From Ferrovibrio terrae (lineage in GTDB: Bacteria > Pseudomonadota > Alphaproteobacteria > Ferrovibrionales > Ferrovibrionaceae), in NCBI RefSeq assembly GCF_007197755.1, contig NZ_CP041636.1, positions 1,648,001-1,712,000 of the forward strand: a stretch of 64,000 nt of DNA, in the 5' to 3' direction. Below are positions 38,488 to 47,656 of the stretch, piece by piece. Below the pieces are notes generated by a model. It saw only the letters and a list, made by a program, of their open reading frames with translations. It was not told where the DNA came from and made no database searches. The translations under genes were made by a program, and so were the position numbers. Positions within the stretch are counted from its first letter, which is position 1. Each line of letters begins with the position of its first letter.

Positions 38488-38997
38488 TTATTCCGTGCGC
38501 GCCAGCTCGTCGGCCGGCTTTTCCAGCGATTTGCCCATCAGCACCATGAACAGCTCCTCGACGAAGGAGATGAAGAACACGGCAATGCCGAGCGCCATGG
38601 GGATCTGCGGAATCCACAACGGCGTGGCGTCATGGCTGCTGCTGATATCGTTAAACTTGTAGGACCACCAGGCCATTTTCACGCTGTAGGCAGCGAAGAC
38701 GCCGGAAATGGCCACGGCCATGATCAGGCAGAAAATCTCGAAGCCGCGGCGCGATTTGCCGGTGAAACGGCTGATCACCAGGGTGACCCGGATATGGTCG
38801 CCCTTGGTGAGCGTGCCGGCCAGTGCCAGGAAGGACGCGGCGGCCATGAAGTAACCCGCATATGCGTCGAGGCCGCGGATATAGAAATCGAACTGGCGGC
38901 CCAGGATGCTGAGGATGATCGCGACCAGCAGGGCGATCATGAACAGTCCGGCCAGCCATAGGGCGGCCTGGTAGAGCGGTGCGAGCGGAGAGCGCAT
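38488..38997 (-). CDS. dctQ: TRAP transporter small permease, DctQ type
   Basis: A 169-residue protein with four helices and the DctQ-type motif GYFMAAASFLALAGTLTKGDHI followed by VTLVISRF. Encoded between dctP and dctM. Confidence 0.88.
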   Translation of the reverse strand: MRSPLAPLYQAALWLAGLFMIALLVAIILSILGRQFDFYIRGLDAYAGYFMAAASFLALAGTLTKGDHIRVTLVISRFTGKSRRGFEIFCLIMAVAISGVFAAYSVKMAWWSYKFNDISSSHDATPLWIPQIPMALGIAVFFISFVEELFMVLMGKSLEKPADELARTE

Positions 38998-39072
38998 GGA
39001 GTGAAACTCGAAAGTAGAAACCGGGGCGCAGAAAAGCGTCGGGCGGGTTTTTGAGGCCCGCCCGACTGCGTT

Positions 39073-40053
39073 TTACATTTTCTTGTAGTTGTCGACGATG
39101 GCCTGGCCATCGGCGCCGGCCTTCTTGATCCACTCTTCGGTCAGCGTCACGCCAATCTTTTCCAGACCGGCCTTCAGTGCCGGCGAGGGCGGCAGAACCT
39201 TCATGCCGTTCTTCGCCAGATCGGCCTTCGACTCTTCGGTTTCCACCTTCGACATGGCGAGGCCACGCGTTTCGGCAGCGGCAGCGGCATCCATCACGGC
39301 CTTCTGGGTCGCCGCATCCAGCTTCTTGAAGGCGTCGTTGTTGACGAAGATCAGGTTCTTCGGCAGCCAGGCCTGGGTGTCATAGAAATGCGTCAGGCCT
39401 TCCCAGACCTTCATGTCGCGGCCGGTCGAACCCGAAGTCATCATCGAGTTGAGCACGCCGGTGGCAAGCGCCTGGGCCAGTTCGGCGACCTGGATGGTCA
39501 CCGGCTGGGCGCCGACCAGTTCGGCAATACGGGCGGTCGCCGGGCTGTAGGAGCGCCACTTGGTGCCCTTCAGGTCTTCAACCGTGTTGATGTCCTTCTT
39601 GGCATAGACGCCCTGCGGCGGCCACGGCACCACATAGAGGCCGGTCATGCCCTGTTCGGCCAGCTTCTTGTCGATCACCGGCTTCTGCGCCTTCCACAGT
39701 TTCACCGAGGCATCGTAGCTGGTGGCGAGGAAGGGCACGGCATCGGCGCCGAACACGGTGATTTCGTTTTCGATGTTGCTCATCAGCACTTCGCCGATCT
39801 GCACCTGACCGGTCTGCACCGCGCGCTTGATTTCCGGCGCCTTGAACAGCGACGCGCCCGGATGGACGGTAATCTCCAGCTTGCCGCCCGACATCTTCTT
39901 CACGTCTTCGGCAAACAGGACCAGATTCTTGGTATGGAAGCTGTTTGCTCCATAGGCACCAGGCAGGTCCCACTTGGTCTGCGCGAAGGCACTCGAGGTA
40001 CCAGCCAGCGCAACGCCGAACACGGCGGCGGAAAGCCACATCTTGCGAGTCAT
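39073..40053 (-). CDS. dctP: TRAP transporter solute-binding protein, DctP type
   Basis: A 326-residue periplasmic protein with a signal peptide (1-25, ending SAFAQ). EDLKGTKWRSYSPATARIAEL contains the conserved Arg-lined binding region. First gene of the TRAP-RidA operon; ATG 40053 is preceded by GGGGAG. The ligand cannot be read from sequence, but RidA and transaminase context suggests an amino or keto acid. Confidence 0.9.
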   Translation of the reverse strand: MTRKMWLSAAVFGVALAGTSSAFAQTKWDLPGAYGANSFHTKNLVLFAEDVKKMSGGKLEITVHPGASLFKAPEIKRAVQTGQVQIGEVLMSNIENEITVFGADAVPFLATSYDASVKLWKAQKPVIDKKLAEQGMTGLYVVPWPPQGVYAKKDINTVEDLKGTKWRSYSPATARIAELVGAQPVTIQVAELAQALATGVLNSMMTSGSTGRDMKVWEGLTHFYDTQAWLPKNLIFVNNDAFKKLDAATQKAVMDAAAAAETRGLAMSKVETEESKADLAKNGMKVLPPSPALKAGLEKIGVTLTEEWIKKAGADGQAIVDNYKKM

Positions 40054-40366
40054 ATCGATTATCTCCCCGTTGGACGATGCGCCCAGGACTTCGCGTGGCG
40101 CGCATGTAAAATAGTTTGTCATCGTATGACCAGTTTTGGCAAGGCCAAGGCGCGCAGAAAACAGGCTGGCGCTGAAACAGGCAAGATGATCGTGAACCGG
40201 TCATTCTTCCTGATGCGAACCAATGGCCCAATCGTCACTCAGACTGCCTTTTCCCTCGCAACCGCAAAAACCCATGCCATCCGTCAGGCATGACGGCAAT
40301 TGGCGCACTGGCCTGGAACCGGCTATGGTGCCGCACAGGCAGGGAACGGCAGAAAAACGGGCAGCC
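40054..40366. other. Divergent intergenic region dctP-MFS (about 310 bp)
   Basis: No convincing gene. It holds the dctP ribosome-binding site, the palindrome at 40118-40130, and sequence up to the ATG of the MFS gene. The MFS frame is open further upstream, but no supported start was found there. Confidence 0.5.
40118..40130. promoter_or_regulatory. Palindrome GTCATCGTATGAC upstream of dctP
   Basis: A perfect 5+3+5 inverted repeat (GTCAT/ATGAC), about 65 bp before the dctP ATG. The size and symmetry fit GntR-type operators often found before TRAP operons; no GntR gene is in the window. Confidence 0.45.
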
Positions 40367-41785
40367 ATGAGCATCGCAGACGATCGGGTCTCCGCCGCGC
40401 CGCAGATTTCCGGTGAACCGCCTGTGCAGCAGCCGGCCTCATGGCGCGCGCGGTTGTCCTGGGCGATGTTCGACTGGGCCAACCAGCCGTATTTCACCGT
40501 CATCACCACTTTCATTTTCGCGCCGTATTTCACCTCGAAGGTCATCGGCAATCCGGTGGACGGGCAGTCGCTCTGGGGCTTCACGCAGGCTTTTTCGGCC
40601 GTCATCGTGGCACTCGGCGCGCCTTTCCTCGGCGCTATCGCCGATGCTGGCGGCCAGCGCAAACCGTGGCTCTTCGCCTTCCAGTTCCAGCTCGCCTTCG
40701 GCTGTGCGCTGCTCTGGCTCGCCCAGCCCGGCCAGCCGCAGCTGATCCCGCTGGTCATTCTCGGGTTGGTGCTGGCCAATATCGCTGCCGAATATTCGAT
40801 CATGTTCAACAATGCGCTGCTGCCATCGCTGGAAACACCGCGCCATGTCGGGCGGCTCAGCGGTCTCGGCTGGGGCATGGGCTATGTCGGCGGGCTGATC
40901 GCGCTGTTTGGCGTGCTGATCGTGTCGCAACCCGAATTGATCGGCATGATGCCGCCGCCGGGCGAGGCGTTGCTCGGCCTGAAGCGCGATGCCTTCGAGG
41001 CCGAACGCATCATCGGACCTGCGGCGGCGATCTGGCTCAGCATCTTCGTGATGCCGATGTTCCTGTTCACGCCCGACCGTCCCGGATCGGGCAAGCCGTT
41101 CCGCACCGTGGTGCGCGACGGTATCCGCCGCGTGATCGACACGATCCGCCATATGCGGCGCTACAAAAACCTGTTGCGCTTCCTGCTGTCCTACATGGTC
41201 TACTACGACGGCCTGGTGGCAGTGATCGGCTTCGGCGGCATTTATGCTGCCGGCGTGTTCGGCTGGGGCACGACGGAGCTTGGCCTGTTCGGCATCGCGC
41301 TCAACGTGATCGCCATTCCCGCCGTGATCTTCGGCGGATGGCTCGAAGACCGCTGGGGCTCCAAACGCGCCGTACAGCTGGCAATCTGCCTGGTGGGCGT
41401 GGGCACGCTCGGCATCATGTCGATCGGACACAGCAGTGTGCTGTTCGTCATCGAGGCCGCGCCGAAGCTCGCCGGTGCCGGGCTGTTCTCCTCCGCGGGC
41501 GAACAGGTCTTCTTCCTCTGCGCGGCCTTCCTCGGGCTTGGCATGGGTACGATGCAGGCGGCCAGTCGTACTTTAGTGGCTCGCCTGTCGCCGCCCGACA
41601 TGGTGGGCGAATTCTTCGGCATCTTCGCACTGTCCGGTCGCGCCACCACATTCCTGGCGCCGCTGCTGATCGGGATCACAACAGCGGTCTTCGCCACCCA
41701 GCGCATCGCGCCGGTGGTGATCCTGGTCTTTCTGGCACTCGGCTTCGCGCTGCTGTGGAAGGTTCAGGAACCGGCGCGTCAGTAA
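40367..41785 (+). CDS. UMF1-family MFS transporter
   Basis: A 472-residue 12-helix transporter. MFDWANQPYFTVITTFIFAPYF near the N-terminus is the hallmark of the UMF1 (Atg22/BtlA) family. ATG 40367 was chosen since the upstream extension lacks membrane character. The substrate is unknown. Confidence 0.85.
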   Translation: MSIADDRVSAAPQISGEPPVQQPASWRARLSWAMFDWANQPYFTVITTFIFAPYFTSKVIGNPVDGQSLWGFTQAFSAVIVALGAPFLGAIADAGGQRKPWLFAFQFQLAFGCALLWLAQPGQPQLIPLVILGLVLANIAAEYSIMFNNALLPSLETPRHVGRLSGLGWGMGYVGGLIALFGVLIVSQPELIGMMPPPGEALLGLKRDAFEAERIIGPAAAIWLSIFVMPMFLFTPDRPGSGKPFRTVVRDGIRRVIDTIRHMRRYKNLLRFLLSYMVYYDGLVAVIGFGGIYAAGVFGWGTTELGLFGIALNVIAIPAVIFGGWLEDRWGSKRAVQLAICLVGVGTLGIMSIGHSSVLFVIEAAPKLAGAGLFSSAGEQVFFLCAAFLGLGMGTMQAASRTLVARLSPPDMVGEFFGIFALSGRATTFLAPLLIGITTAVFATQRIAPVVILVFLALGFALLWKVQEPARQ

Positions 41786-41806
41786 CGCGCCGGGGCCTTT
41801 TCGGTT

Positions 41807-43054
41807 TTACCCGGTCTTGGCAAAACGCTGCGGCTTCTCGCGGTTGGCGAGATCCAGTTCGGCATCATGCATGTAGTCGCGCGTGATCGGCAGGGTGTCG
41901 ACCTTCTTGGCCAGTTGCACCTGGAACACCATATGGCCCCAGTGCCGGAAGGTGATTTCCGATGCCGCCAGGTAGAATTCCCACATGCGGCAGAAGCGCT
42001 CATCGTAAAGCGCCTTGGCCTTGTCCCACTGCGCCATGAAGCGCATGCGCCAGTGTTTCAGGGTCTCGGCATAATGCAGGCGCAGGATCTCCATGTCGGT
42101 GACCCAGAGCTGGCTCTGCTCGATCACCGGCATCACTTCCGACAGCGCCGGGATATAGCCGCCGGGGAAGATGTATTTGCGGATGAAGGCCGGCGTGGTG
42201 CCGGGCCCTTCCGAGCGGCCGATCGAATGCACCAGCGCCACGCCGTCATCGGTCAGCAGGTTGTGGATGCCTGCGAAATATTCGCGGTAATGCGGCACGC
42301 CGACATGCTCGAACATACCGACGGAGACGATACGGTCGAATTTGCGGCCCAGCATCCGGCGGTAGTCGACGATCTCGAATTTCACCCGGTCGCTCAGGCC
42401 GCGTTCCTGCGCGCGGCTGCTGGCGATGGCATGCTGCTCATGGCTCAGCGTGATGCCGACCACCTCCACGCCGCAGGTCTCCGCCAGATACAGCGCCAGC
42501 CCGCCCCAGCCGCAGCCGATCTCCAGCACGCGCATGCCCGGCTTCAGGTTCAGCTTCGCTGCGATGTGGCGCTTCTTGGCCAGTTGCGCCTGTTCCAGCG
42601 TGGTGTCCGGCGTCGGGAAATAGGCGCAGGAATACTGCTTGTCGGTATCAAGGAAGAGGTCGTAGAGCCGGCCGTCCAGATCGTAGTGATGCTGCACGTT
42701 CCTGCTGGCGGCGGCTTCAGGGTTGAACTGGTACCACAGCCGCATCGCGCGTTCCCAGCCGCGCTGGATGCCGGTGAAGGGAATATTGCCGTGGACGCCG
42801 AGATTGCGCACCACCAGGGTGAGGAAGTCGAAGATGCCGCCCTGTTCGAGGACCAGCTCGCCGTTCATGTAGCATTCGCCGACGGCAAGTTTCGGATTCA
42901 GCGCGATGCGCCATTCGGCGCTCAGGCTGGTGATGCGGATCGCCACCGTCTCCGGGCCGGCCGGTTCACCATAATGCCGCCGCTCGCCGCGATGATCGAT
43001 CACCGTCAGCGATCCGGTCCTGATGAGTCTCTTGAACACGGCACCAAGAAGCAT
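41807..43054 (-). CDS. Cyclopropane-fatty-acyl-phospholipid synthase family methyltransferase
   Basis: A 415-residue SAM-dependent enzyme. SAM motif VLEIGCGWGGLA at about 176-187, QYSCAYF near 140-146, and FDRIVSVGMFEHVG and FIRKYIFPGGYIPAL downstream match CFA synthases. Would methylenate unsaturated acyl chains of membrane lipids. The ATG at 43054 is preceded by AAGGAG on the minus strand. Confidence 0.9.
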   Translation of the reverse strand: MLLGAVFKRLIRTGSLTVIDHRGERRHYGEPAGPETVAIRITSLSAEWRIALNPKLAVGECYMNGELVLEQGGIFDFLTLVVRNLGVHGNIPFTGIQRGWERAMRLWYQFNPEAAASRNVQHHYDLDGRLYDLFLDTDKQYSCAYFPTPDTTLEQAQLAKKRHIAAKLNLKPGMRVLEIGCGWGGLALYLAETCGVEVVGITLSHEQHAIASSRAQERGLSDRVKFEIVDYRRMLGRKFDRIVSVGMFEHVGVPHYREYFAGIHNLLTDDGVALVHSIGRSEGPGTTPAFIRKYIFPGGYIPALSEVMPVIEQSQLWVTDMEILRLHYAETLKHWRMRFMAQWDKAKALYDERFCRMWEFYLAASEITFRHWGHMVFQVQLAKKVDTLPITRDYMHDAELDLANREKPQRFAKTG

Positions 43055-43156
43055 GCGGAATCTCCTTGTAAGTCAGAGATAACGCCCCATCCCGTGTTTT
43101 ATATTGGCGCGGCAGACGAGCCTCGACAAGAGGGCTTGTGGCTGCCCGCTGCGATT

Positions 43157-43176
43157 GCCCAGATAGCTATCCGGGC
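43157..43176. promoter_or_regulatory. 20-bp imperfect palindrome upstream of the Cfa gene
   Basis: GATAGCTATC (43162-43171) is a perfect palindrome flanked by GCCC (43157-43160) and GGGC (43173-43176). It lies in the 199-bp spacer between the GST and the Cfa-type gene, about 100 bp before the latter. Could be an operator. Confidence 0.35.
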
Positions 43177-43202
43177 GATATATCCAGTGAGTTGGTTACC
43201 GG

Positions 43203-43219
43203 CCCGCGCTATACGCGGG
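43203..43219 (-). terminator. Hairpin after the purH-GST genes
   Basis: CCCGCG (43203-43208) and CGCGGG (43214-43219) with a CTATA loop, about 35 bases beyond the GST stop on the minus strand. No T run follows, so termination strength is uncertain. Confidence 0.3.
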
Positions 43220-43253
43220 ACAGTTATTTCGTATCGTGTCGCCAGTTTGCGGT

Positions 43254-43895
43254 CTACTTACCCCAGTTCTCGGCCCAGGCAATGCCTTGCTTCTGCAGCA
43301 TGCGCTGGAAGGCCGGGCGGGTATAGGTCGCGCCGACGACGCGTTCGATATTCGCCCAGCGCCACATCGGCCGTTCGAGGAAGCGGCTCCAGCGCGCCAT
43401 CATCGCAAGATAGATGTCGCAGAGGCTGAAGGCCGATCCCAACATGCAGTTGCCGCTGCCGATGCCATCATCCAGAACCTGGAAAGTGCGATAGAGTTTC
43501 GGCTCAGTCGCCAGTTTCAGCGCCGCCTGCTGCGCCGGATCGGCAAATGTCCAGTCAGGATGGAACCAGTCGGTGAACTCCACCTGCACGGTGTTGGTCA
43601 TGTAGGTCAGCCACTGGTAATGCCGCCCGCGCAACGGGTGTTCGGTCGGGACCAGCTTCGCGTCCGCGTGCTTGTCAGCCAGATACTGGCAGATCGCGGC
43701 GGTCTCGAAGATGACGAAATCGCCATCCACCAGCGTCGGAATGCGGCCATTGGGGTTGAGCCGCCTATAGTCGGCCTGCTCGTGTTCCCTGGCGGTCAGG
43801 TCGAGGCGAACCGGCTCGTAGGCTGCGCCGATCTCTTCCAGAACCGCCTGCGGCGCCATCGCCGCCGAGCCGGGAGCCCAATAAAGCTTGTACAT
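43254..43895 (-). CDS. Glutathione S-transferase family protein
   Basis: A 213-residue two-domain GST. N-terminal thioredoxin fold with NPNGRIPTLVDGDFVIFETAAICQYLAD (cis-Pro and Glu-Thr motif for glutathione), then an all-helical C-terminal domain. One base separates its ATG from the purH stop, so it is probably expressed with purH. Confidence 0.87.
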   Translation of the reverse strand: MYKLYWAPGSAAMAPQAVLEEIGAAYEPVRLDLTAREHEQADYRRLNPNGRIPTLVDGDFVIFETAAICQYLADKHADAKLVPTEHPLRGRHYQWLTYMTNTVQVEFTDWFHPDWTFADPAQQAALKLATEPKLYRTFQVLDDGIGSGNCMLGSAFSLCDIYLAMMARWSRFLERPMWRWANIERVVGATYTRPAFQRMLQKQGIAWAENWGK

Positions 43896-43896
43896 T

Positions 43897-45483
43897 TTAA
43901 TGGCGGAAGTGGCGCATGCCGGTGAAGACCATGGCCAGCCCGGCCTTGTCGGCGGCGTCGATCACTTCCTGGTCGCGGATCGACCCCCCGGGCTGGATCA
44001 CCGCGGTCGCGCCGGCTTCCACCAGCACTTCCAGGCCGTCGGCAAACGGGAAGAAGGCGTCCGATGCCGCCGCCGAGCCCCTGGTCAGGGTTTCGCTCAG
44101 GCCAGCGGCCTTGGCGGCATCCTGGGCCTTGCGATAGGCGATGCGCGCGCTGTCGACGCGGCTCATCTGGCCGGCACCGATACCCACCGTCGCGCCGTTC
44201 TTGGCGTACACAATCGTATTCGACTTCACATGCTTGCCGACGCGGAAGGCGAACAGCATGTCGGCCAGTTCCTGCTGCGTGGGCGCGCGTTTGGTCACCA
44301 CCTTGAGATCAGACTCTACAATGCGTCCGGCATCGCGGGTCTGCACCAGATAGCCGCCCGCCACCGATTTGACGAACCAGCCGCTCGCCACCGGATCGGC
44401 CATGCCGCCGGTGACGAGCAGACGCAGGTTTTTCTTCGCCGCCAGGAAGGCCCTGGCGTCTTCATCGACTTCGGGGGCCACGATCACTTCGGTGAAGATC
44501 GCGCCGATCTTCTCGGCGGTGGCCTTGTCCAGCTTGCGGTTCATCGCGACGATGCCGCCAAACGCCGAGGTACTGTCGCAACGCAAAGCCGCATCCCAGG
44601 CCGCGGACAGGCTGTCGGCCATGGCGACGCCGCAGGGATTCGCGTGCTTGATGATGGCGATGGTCGGCTTGTCGCTGAATTCCGACACCAGCTCGAAGGC
44701 GGCGTCGGTGTCGTTCAGGTTGTTGTAGCTGAGTTCCTTGCCCTGCAGCTGCTGCGCCGTGGCCACACCCGGGCGCTTGTCGCCCGTCACATAGAATGCC
44801 GCCTGCTGATGCGGGTTCTCGCCATAGCGCAGTGTCTGCTTGCGCTCGGCCGAGACCAGCAGCGTCGGCGGGAAGCTCTCGCCGTTCTGGCGCGCGAACC
44901 AGGTGGCGATCATCGAGTCATAGGCGCCGGTATGGGCATAGGCCTTGGCGGCCAGTTCGCGGCGCAAACCGAGCGGCGTGGCGCCATTGTTGGCCTTCAG
45001 CGCCTCGACGATCTTTGCGTAGTCAGCGACATCGACCACCACGTTGACGAAGCCGTGGTTCTTGGCTGCCGAGCGGATCATGGCCGGGCCGCCGATATCG
45101 ATATTCTCAATGCAGGTCGGGAAATCCGCGCCCTTGGCGACGGTGGCGGCGAAGGGATAGAGGTTCACCACCACCAGGTCGATCGGCGGGATGTTGTGCT
45201 TTTCCATCGCCGCCTTGTGTTCGGCTTCGTCGCGCAAGGCCAGGATGCCGCCATGGATGGTGGGGTGCAGGGTCTTGACCCGGCCGTCCATCATCTCGGG
45301 GAAGCCCGTATGTTCGGCCACTTCCTTCACCGCCACGCCAGCATCTTTCAGGGCCTTGTAGGTGCCGCCGGTGGACAGGATCTCGATCCCGAAGCCGCTG
45401 AGCGCCTTGCCGAACTCGATCAGGCTGGTCTTGTCGGAGACAGAGAGGAGCGCGCGGCGGACGGGAACGAGATCGGTGGACAT
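43897..45483 (-). CDS. purH: Bifunctional AICAR transformylase/IMP cyclohydrolase
   Basis: Catalyses the last two steps of IMP synthesis. It has 528 residues: MGS-like cyclohydrolase domain (1-200; [13 protein letters not shown] and [15 protein letters not shown]) and AICARFT domain (200-528; [13 protein letters not shown] and IIKHANPCG). Its divergent neighbour is accA. Confidence 0.97.
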   Translation of the reverse strand: MSTDLVPVRRALLSVSDKTSLIEFGKALSGFGIEILSTGGTYKALKDAGVAVKEVAEHTGFPEMMDGRVKTLHPTIHGGILALRDEAEHKAAMEKHNIPPIDLVVVNLYPFAATVAKGADFPTCIENIDIGGPAMIRSAAKNHGFVNVVVDVADYAKIVEALKANNGATPLGLRRELAAKAYAHTGAYDSMIATWFARQNGESFPPTLLVSAERKQTLRYGENPHQQAAFYVTGDKRPGVATAQQLQGKELSYNNLNDTDAAFELVSEFSDKPTIAIIKHANPCGVAMADSLSAAWDAALRCDSTSAFGGIVAMNRKLDKATAEKIGAIFTEVIVAPEVDEDARAFLAAKKNLRLLVTGGMADPVASGWFVKSVAGGYLVQTRDAGRIVESDLKVVTKRAPTQQELADMLFAFRVGKHVKSNTIVYAKNGATVGIGAGQMSRVDSARIAYRKAQDAAKAAGLSETLTRGSAAASDAFFPFADGLEVLVEAGATAVIQPGGSIRDQEVIDAADKAGLAMVFTGMRHFRH

Positions 45484-45629
45484 GGGGCAAAGGCCTCAAA
45501 GGGCAGGAGGGACGGTCGGGCAGGGCTATAGCACGGCGGCTCCACGCGCAAAAGCGGTGTAAAATCGTCCGAAAACAATGGCTTGCAGGGTTTGTCTGGG
45601 GGGCCGATCCGTGCTAAACGATGGCCCCC

Positions 45630-46583
45630 ATGCGCTCATATCTCGAATTCGAAAAGCCGATTGCCGAGCTGGAGGCGAAAATCGCCGAGCTCAAGCAGCT
45701 CGCCAATCAGGGCAACAGCGACATCAGCGACGACCTGGAGCGGCTGGAGGCCAAGGCCACCCAGCAGCTGCAGGCGACCTATGCCAAGCTCGGCGCCTGG
45801 CAGAAAACCCAGGTGGCGCGCCACCAGGACCGCCCGCATTTCGCCGACTATATCGCAGGCCTGGTGACGGATTACGTGCCGCTCTGCGGTGACCGCGCGT
45901 TCGGCGAGGACGGCGCCATCAGCGGCGGCCTGGCGCGATTCCGCGGCCGCGCCGTGATGGTGATGGGCCATGAAAAGGGCCGCACCACCGAAAGCCGCCT
46001 CAAGCACAATTTCGGCATGGCCAAGCCGGAAGGCTATCGCAAGGCGATCCGCCTGATGCGCATGGCCGACCGGTTCCGCCTGCCGGTCATCACCCTGGTC
46101 GATACCGCCGGCGCCTATCCGGGCGTGCAGGCCGAGGAGCGCGGCCAGGCCGAAGCGATCGCACGCGCCATCGACTGCTGCCTCGACATCCGCGTGCCGC
46201 TGGTGGCTGCCATCGTCGGCGAGGGTGGCTCGGGCGGCGCGGTGGCGCTGGCCGCGGCCAATCGCGTGCTGATGTTCGAACATGCGATCTATTCGGTGAT
46301 CTCGCCCGAAGGCTGCGCCGCCATCCTGTGGAATGATGGCAGCAAGGCGCCGGATGCCGCCGAGGCTTTGCGCGTCACCGCGGAAGACCTGCTCAAGCTC
46401 AAGGTGATCGACGAGATCGTGAAGGAACCGCTGGGCGGCGCCCATCGCAATCCGGGTCAGGCGATGACGTCGCTGGGCGATGCGCTGGAGGCCAGTTTGC
46501 GCAATCTGGTCGGGCAGGAGCCCGGCGCGCTGCGCGAAGCCCGCCGCCGCAAATTCCTCGAGATGGGCAGCAACGGGCTGTAA
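45630..46583 (+). CDS. accA: Acetyl-CoA carboxylase carboxyltransferase subunit alpha
   Basis: Transfers carboxyl from biocytin to acetyl-CoA in fatty-acid synthesis. About 317 residues. [18 protein letters not shown] is the typical start; an alternative ATG three codons upstream (45621) is possible. The carboxyltransferase core has [16 protein letters not shown] and [20 protein letters not shown]. Followed by a strong terminator. Confidence 0.96.
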   Translation: MRSYLEFEKPIAELEAKIAELKQLANQGNSDISDDLERLEAKATQQLQATYAKLGAWQKTQVARHQDRPHFADYIAGLVTDYVPLCGDRAFGEDGAISGGLARFRGRAVMVMGHEKGRTTESRLKHNFGMAKPEGYRKAIRLMRMADRFRLPVITLVDTAGAYPGVQAEERGQAEAIARAIDCCLDIRVPLVAAIVGEGGSGGAVALAAANRVLMFEHAIYSVISPEGCAAILWNDGSKAPDAAEALRVTAEDLLKLKVIDEIVKEPLGGAHRNPGQAMTSLGDALEASLRNLVGQEPGALREARRRKFLEMGSNGL

Positions 46584-46609
46584 CGCCGGCGCAAACTCCT
46601 GATGTCACA

Positions 46610-46639
46610 AAGCCCGCGGCATCCACCGCGGGCTTTTTT
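46610..46639 (+). terminator. Intrinsic terminator after accA
   Basis: AAGCCCGCGG (46610-46619) and CCGCGGGCTT (46626-46635) make a perfect 10-bp stem with loop CATCCA and a T run at 46634-46639, 26 bases past the accA stop. Confidence 0.93.
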
Positions 46640-46643
46640 GCGT

Positions 46644-46745
46644 CCTGTTCCGTCCCAATCGAAGCCTGTTCGAAGCCTGTTTCGTCCCGTTTGAGCCTGT
46701 TCCGTCCCGTTTCGTCCTGTTTGAGCCAGTTTCGTCCCATTCGAT
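46644..46745. repeat. Degenerate 10-bp-period tandem repeat
   Basis: About ten units of roughly 10 bp, each near CCYGTTTCGT or CCCGTTTGAG, tile this stretch with small 10/11-bp phase changes. Larger 20-bp units can also be read (46676-46695, 46696-46715, 46726-46745). Short T runs recur about once per helical turn. It starts four bases after the accA terminator T run. Confidence 0.75.
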
Positions 46746-46826
46746 CCGGGGTGGGACAGTCTGGTTCACGCTGGGCAACAGCGGCAGCGCGGAGGAGGTG
46801 GGGCGGGCTGCGGTGACATTCAAGGG

Positions 46827-46906
46827 CCCTCACCCCACCCCTCTCCCGCAAGCGGGAGAGGGAGGGACCCGCAGCGAAGCGCGGGAGGGCGAGGGTCCGG
46901 GGTGAG
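46827..46906. repeat. REP-like palindromic intergenic element
   Basis: Ends CTCACCCC (46829-46836) and GGGGTGAG (46899-46906) are complementary. Inside, CTCTCCCGC (46841-46849) pairs with GCGGGAGAG (46852-46860), and a smaller CCCGC/GCGGG hairpin follows at 46868-46886. Elements with this CCTCTCCCGCAAGCGGGAGAGG core are common in proteobacterial intergenic DNA. It ends next to the stop of the hydrolase gene. Confidence 0.75.
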
Positions 46907-46908
46907 AT

Positions 46909-47508
46909 CTATTTTTCGATGAACTCACGCACCAGCGGCGCGATCTCGCCCGCCCGCTCCTGCGCGAAACCATGTGTGCCGTCGGCGACCACCTGCAGGC
47001 GGCTGTTCTTCAGCAGCCCGTGCAGATGCCGTCCCACCGCCACCGGGCTGATCGTGTCGGCATCGCCCCACAGCAGCAAAGCCGGCTGCGCGATGCTGGC
47101 GATCTCGGCGGTATGATCGGCGCGCGCCTGCGTGATCCAGGGCGCGGCATTCGGATATTCGGCGCGATAGGCCGGCCGCCAGTCGCCGGCGCCAAAGCGC
47201 ATCACGTCGATGCCGCCGGAGGCTGCCGTCAGCACCAGCCGGATCACCGTCTGTGGATAGAGCAACGCCAGTCGCAGCGCGAAGATGCCGCCCATCGACT
47301 GCGCCACGACCACCGTATCGCTTTTCAGATGCGCGGCGGCATGCGCGGTGAGGGCATCCAGGCTGTCGAGGCCGGGCTTGTGCGCCTGATGGCCCAGTCC
47401 CGGCCAGTTCAGGTAGGTCTTGTCGTATTGCCCCGGCAGCAGCGCGCCGAGCGGGTGCCAGAATTCCGCTGCGCCGCCCGCGCCGGGCAGGAAGAGAAGA
47501 TGCGTCAT
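46909..47508 (-). CDS. Alpha/beta hydrolase
   Basis: A 199-residue small alpha/beta hydrolase. Nucleophile Ser71 in VVVAQSMGGIFAL, acid in LLWGDADTISP, and His in DGTHGF. Substrate unknown. Transcribed on the minus strand, with repeats on both sides. Confidence 0.83.
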   Translation of the reverse strand: MTHLLFLPGAGGAAEFWHPLGALLPGQYDKTYLNWPGLGHQAHKPGLDSLDALTAHAAAHLKSDTVVVAQSMGGIFALRLALLYPQTVIRLVLTAASGGIDVMRFGAGDWRPAYRAEYPNAAPWITQARADHTAEIASIAQPALLLWGDADTISPVAVGRHLHGLLKNSRLQVVADGTHGFAQERAGEIAPLVREFIEK

Positions 47509-47571
47509 GGAGGCAGCATGGCGCAGGGAAGGGAAACCGTCACGCGCCGAGTTGTATCGCTACAATAGACC

Positions 47572-47643
47572 GTCACCCCGGCCTTGAGCCGGGTCGCATT
47601 TCATTGCGGCGAAAAATGGGATTCCCGCTTTCGCGGGAATGAC
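47572..47643. repeat. Inverted pair of GTCA...ATCC palindromic elements (locus A)
   Basis: The first element (47572-47602) begins GTCACCCCGGCCTTGAGCC with a CCCGGC/GCCGGG stem. The second (47619-47643) is on the opposite strand with stem ATTCCCGC/GCGGGAAT and ends GAATGAC. Their tails face each other around ATTTC/GAAAAAT. The second matches a palindrome widely repeated in proteobacterial genomes. Confidence 0.65.
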
Positions 47644-47656
47644 AAAAAAAGAAGCG

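Larger units (their letters stand above)
46584..46908. other. Intergenic region accA-hydrolase (about 325 bp)
   Basis: No gene. It holds the accA terminator (46610-46639), a 10-bp-periodic repeat (46644-46745), a short unique stretch and a REP-like palindrome (46827-46906), described separately. Confidence 0.7.

Noticed and set aside
46644-46745. CRISPR array
   Set aside because: Repeat period is about 10 bp with no spacers or cas genes.
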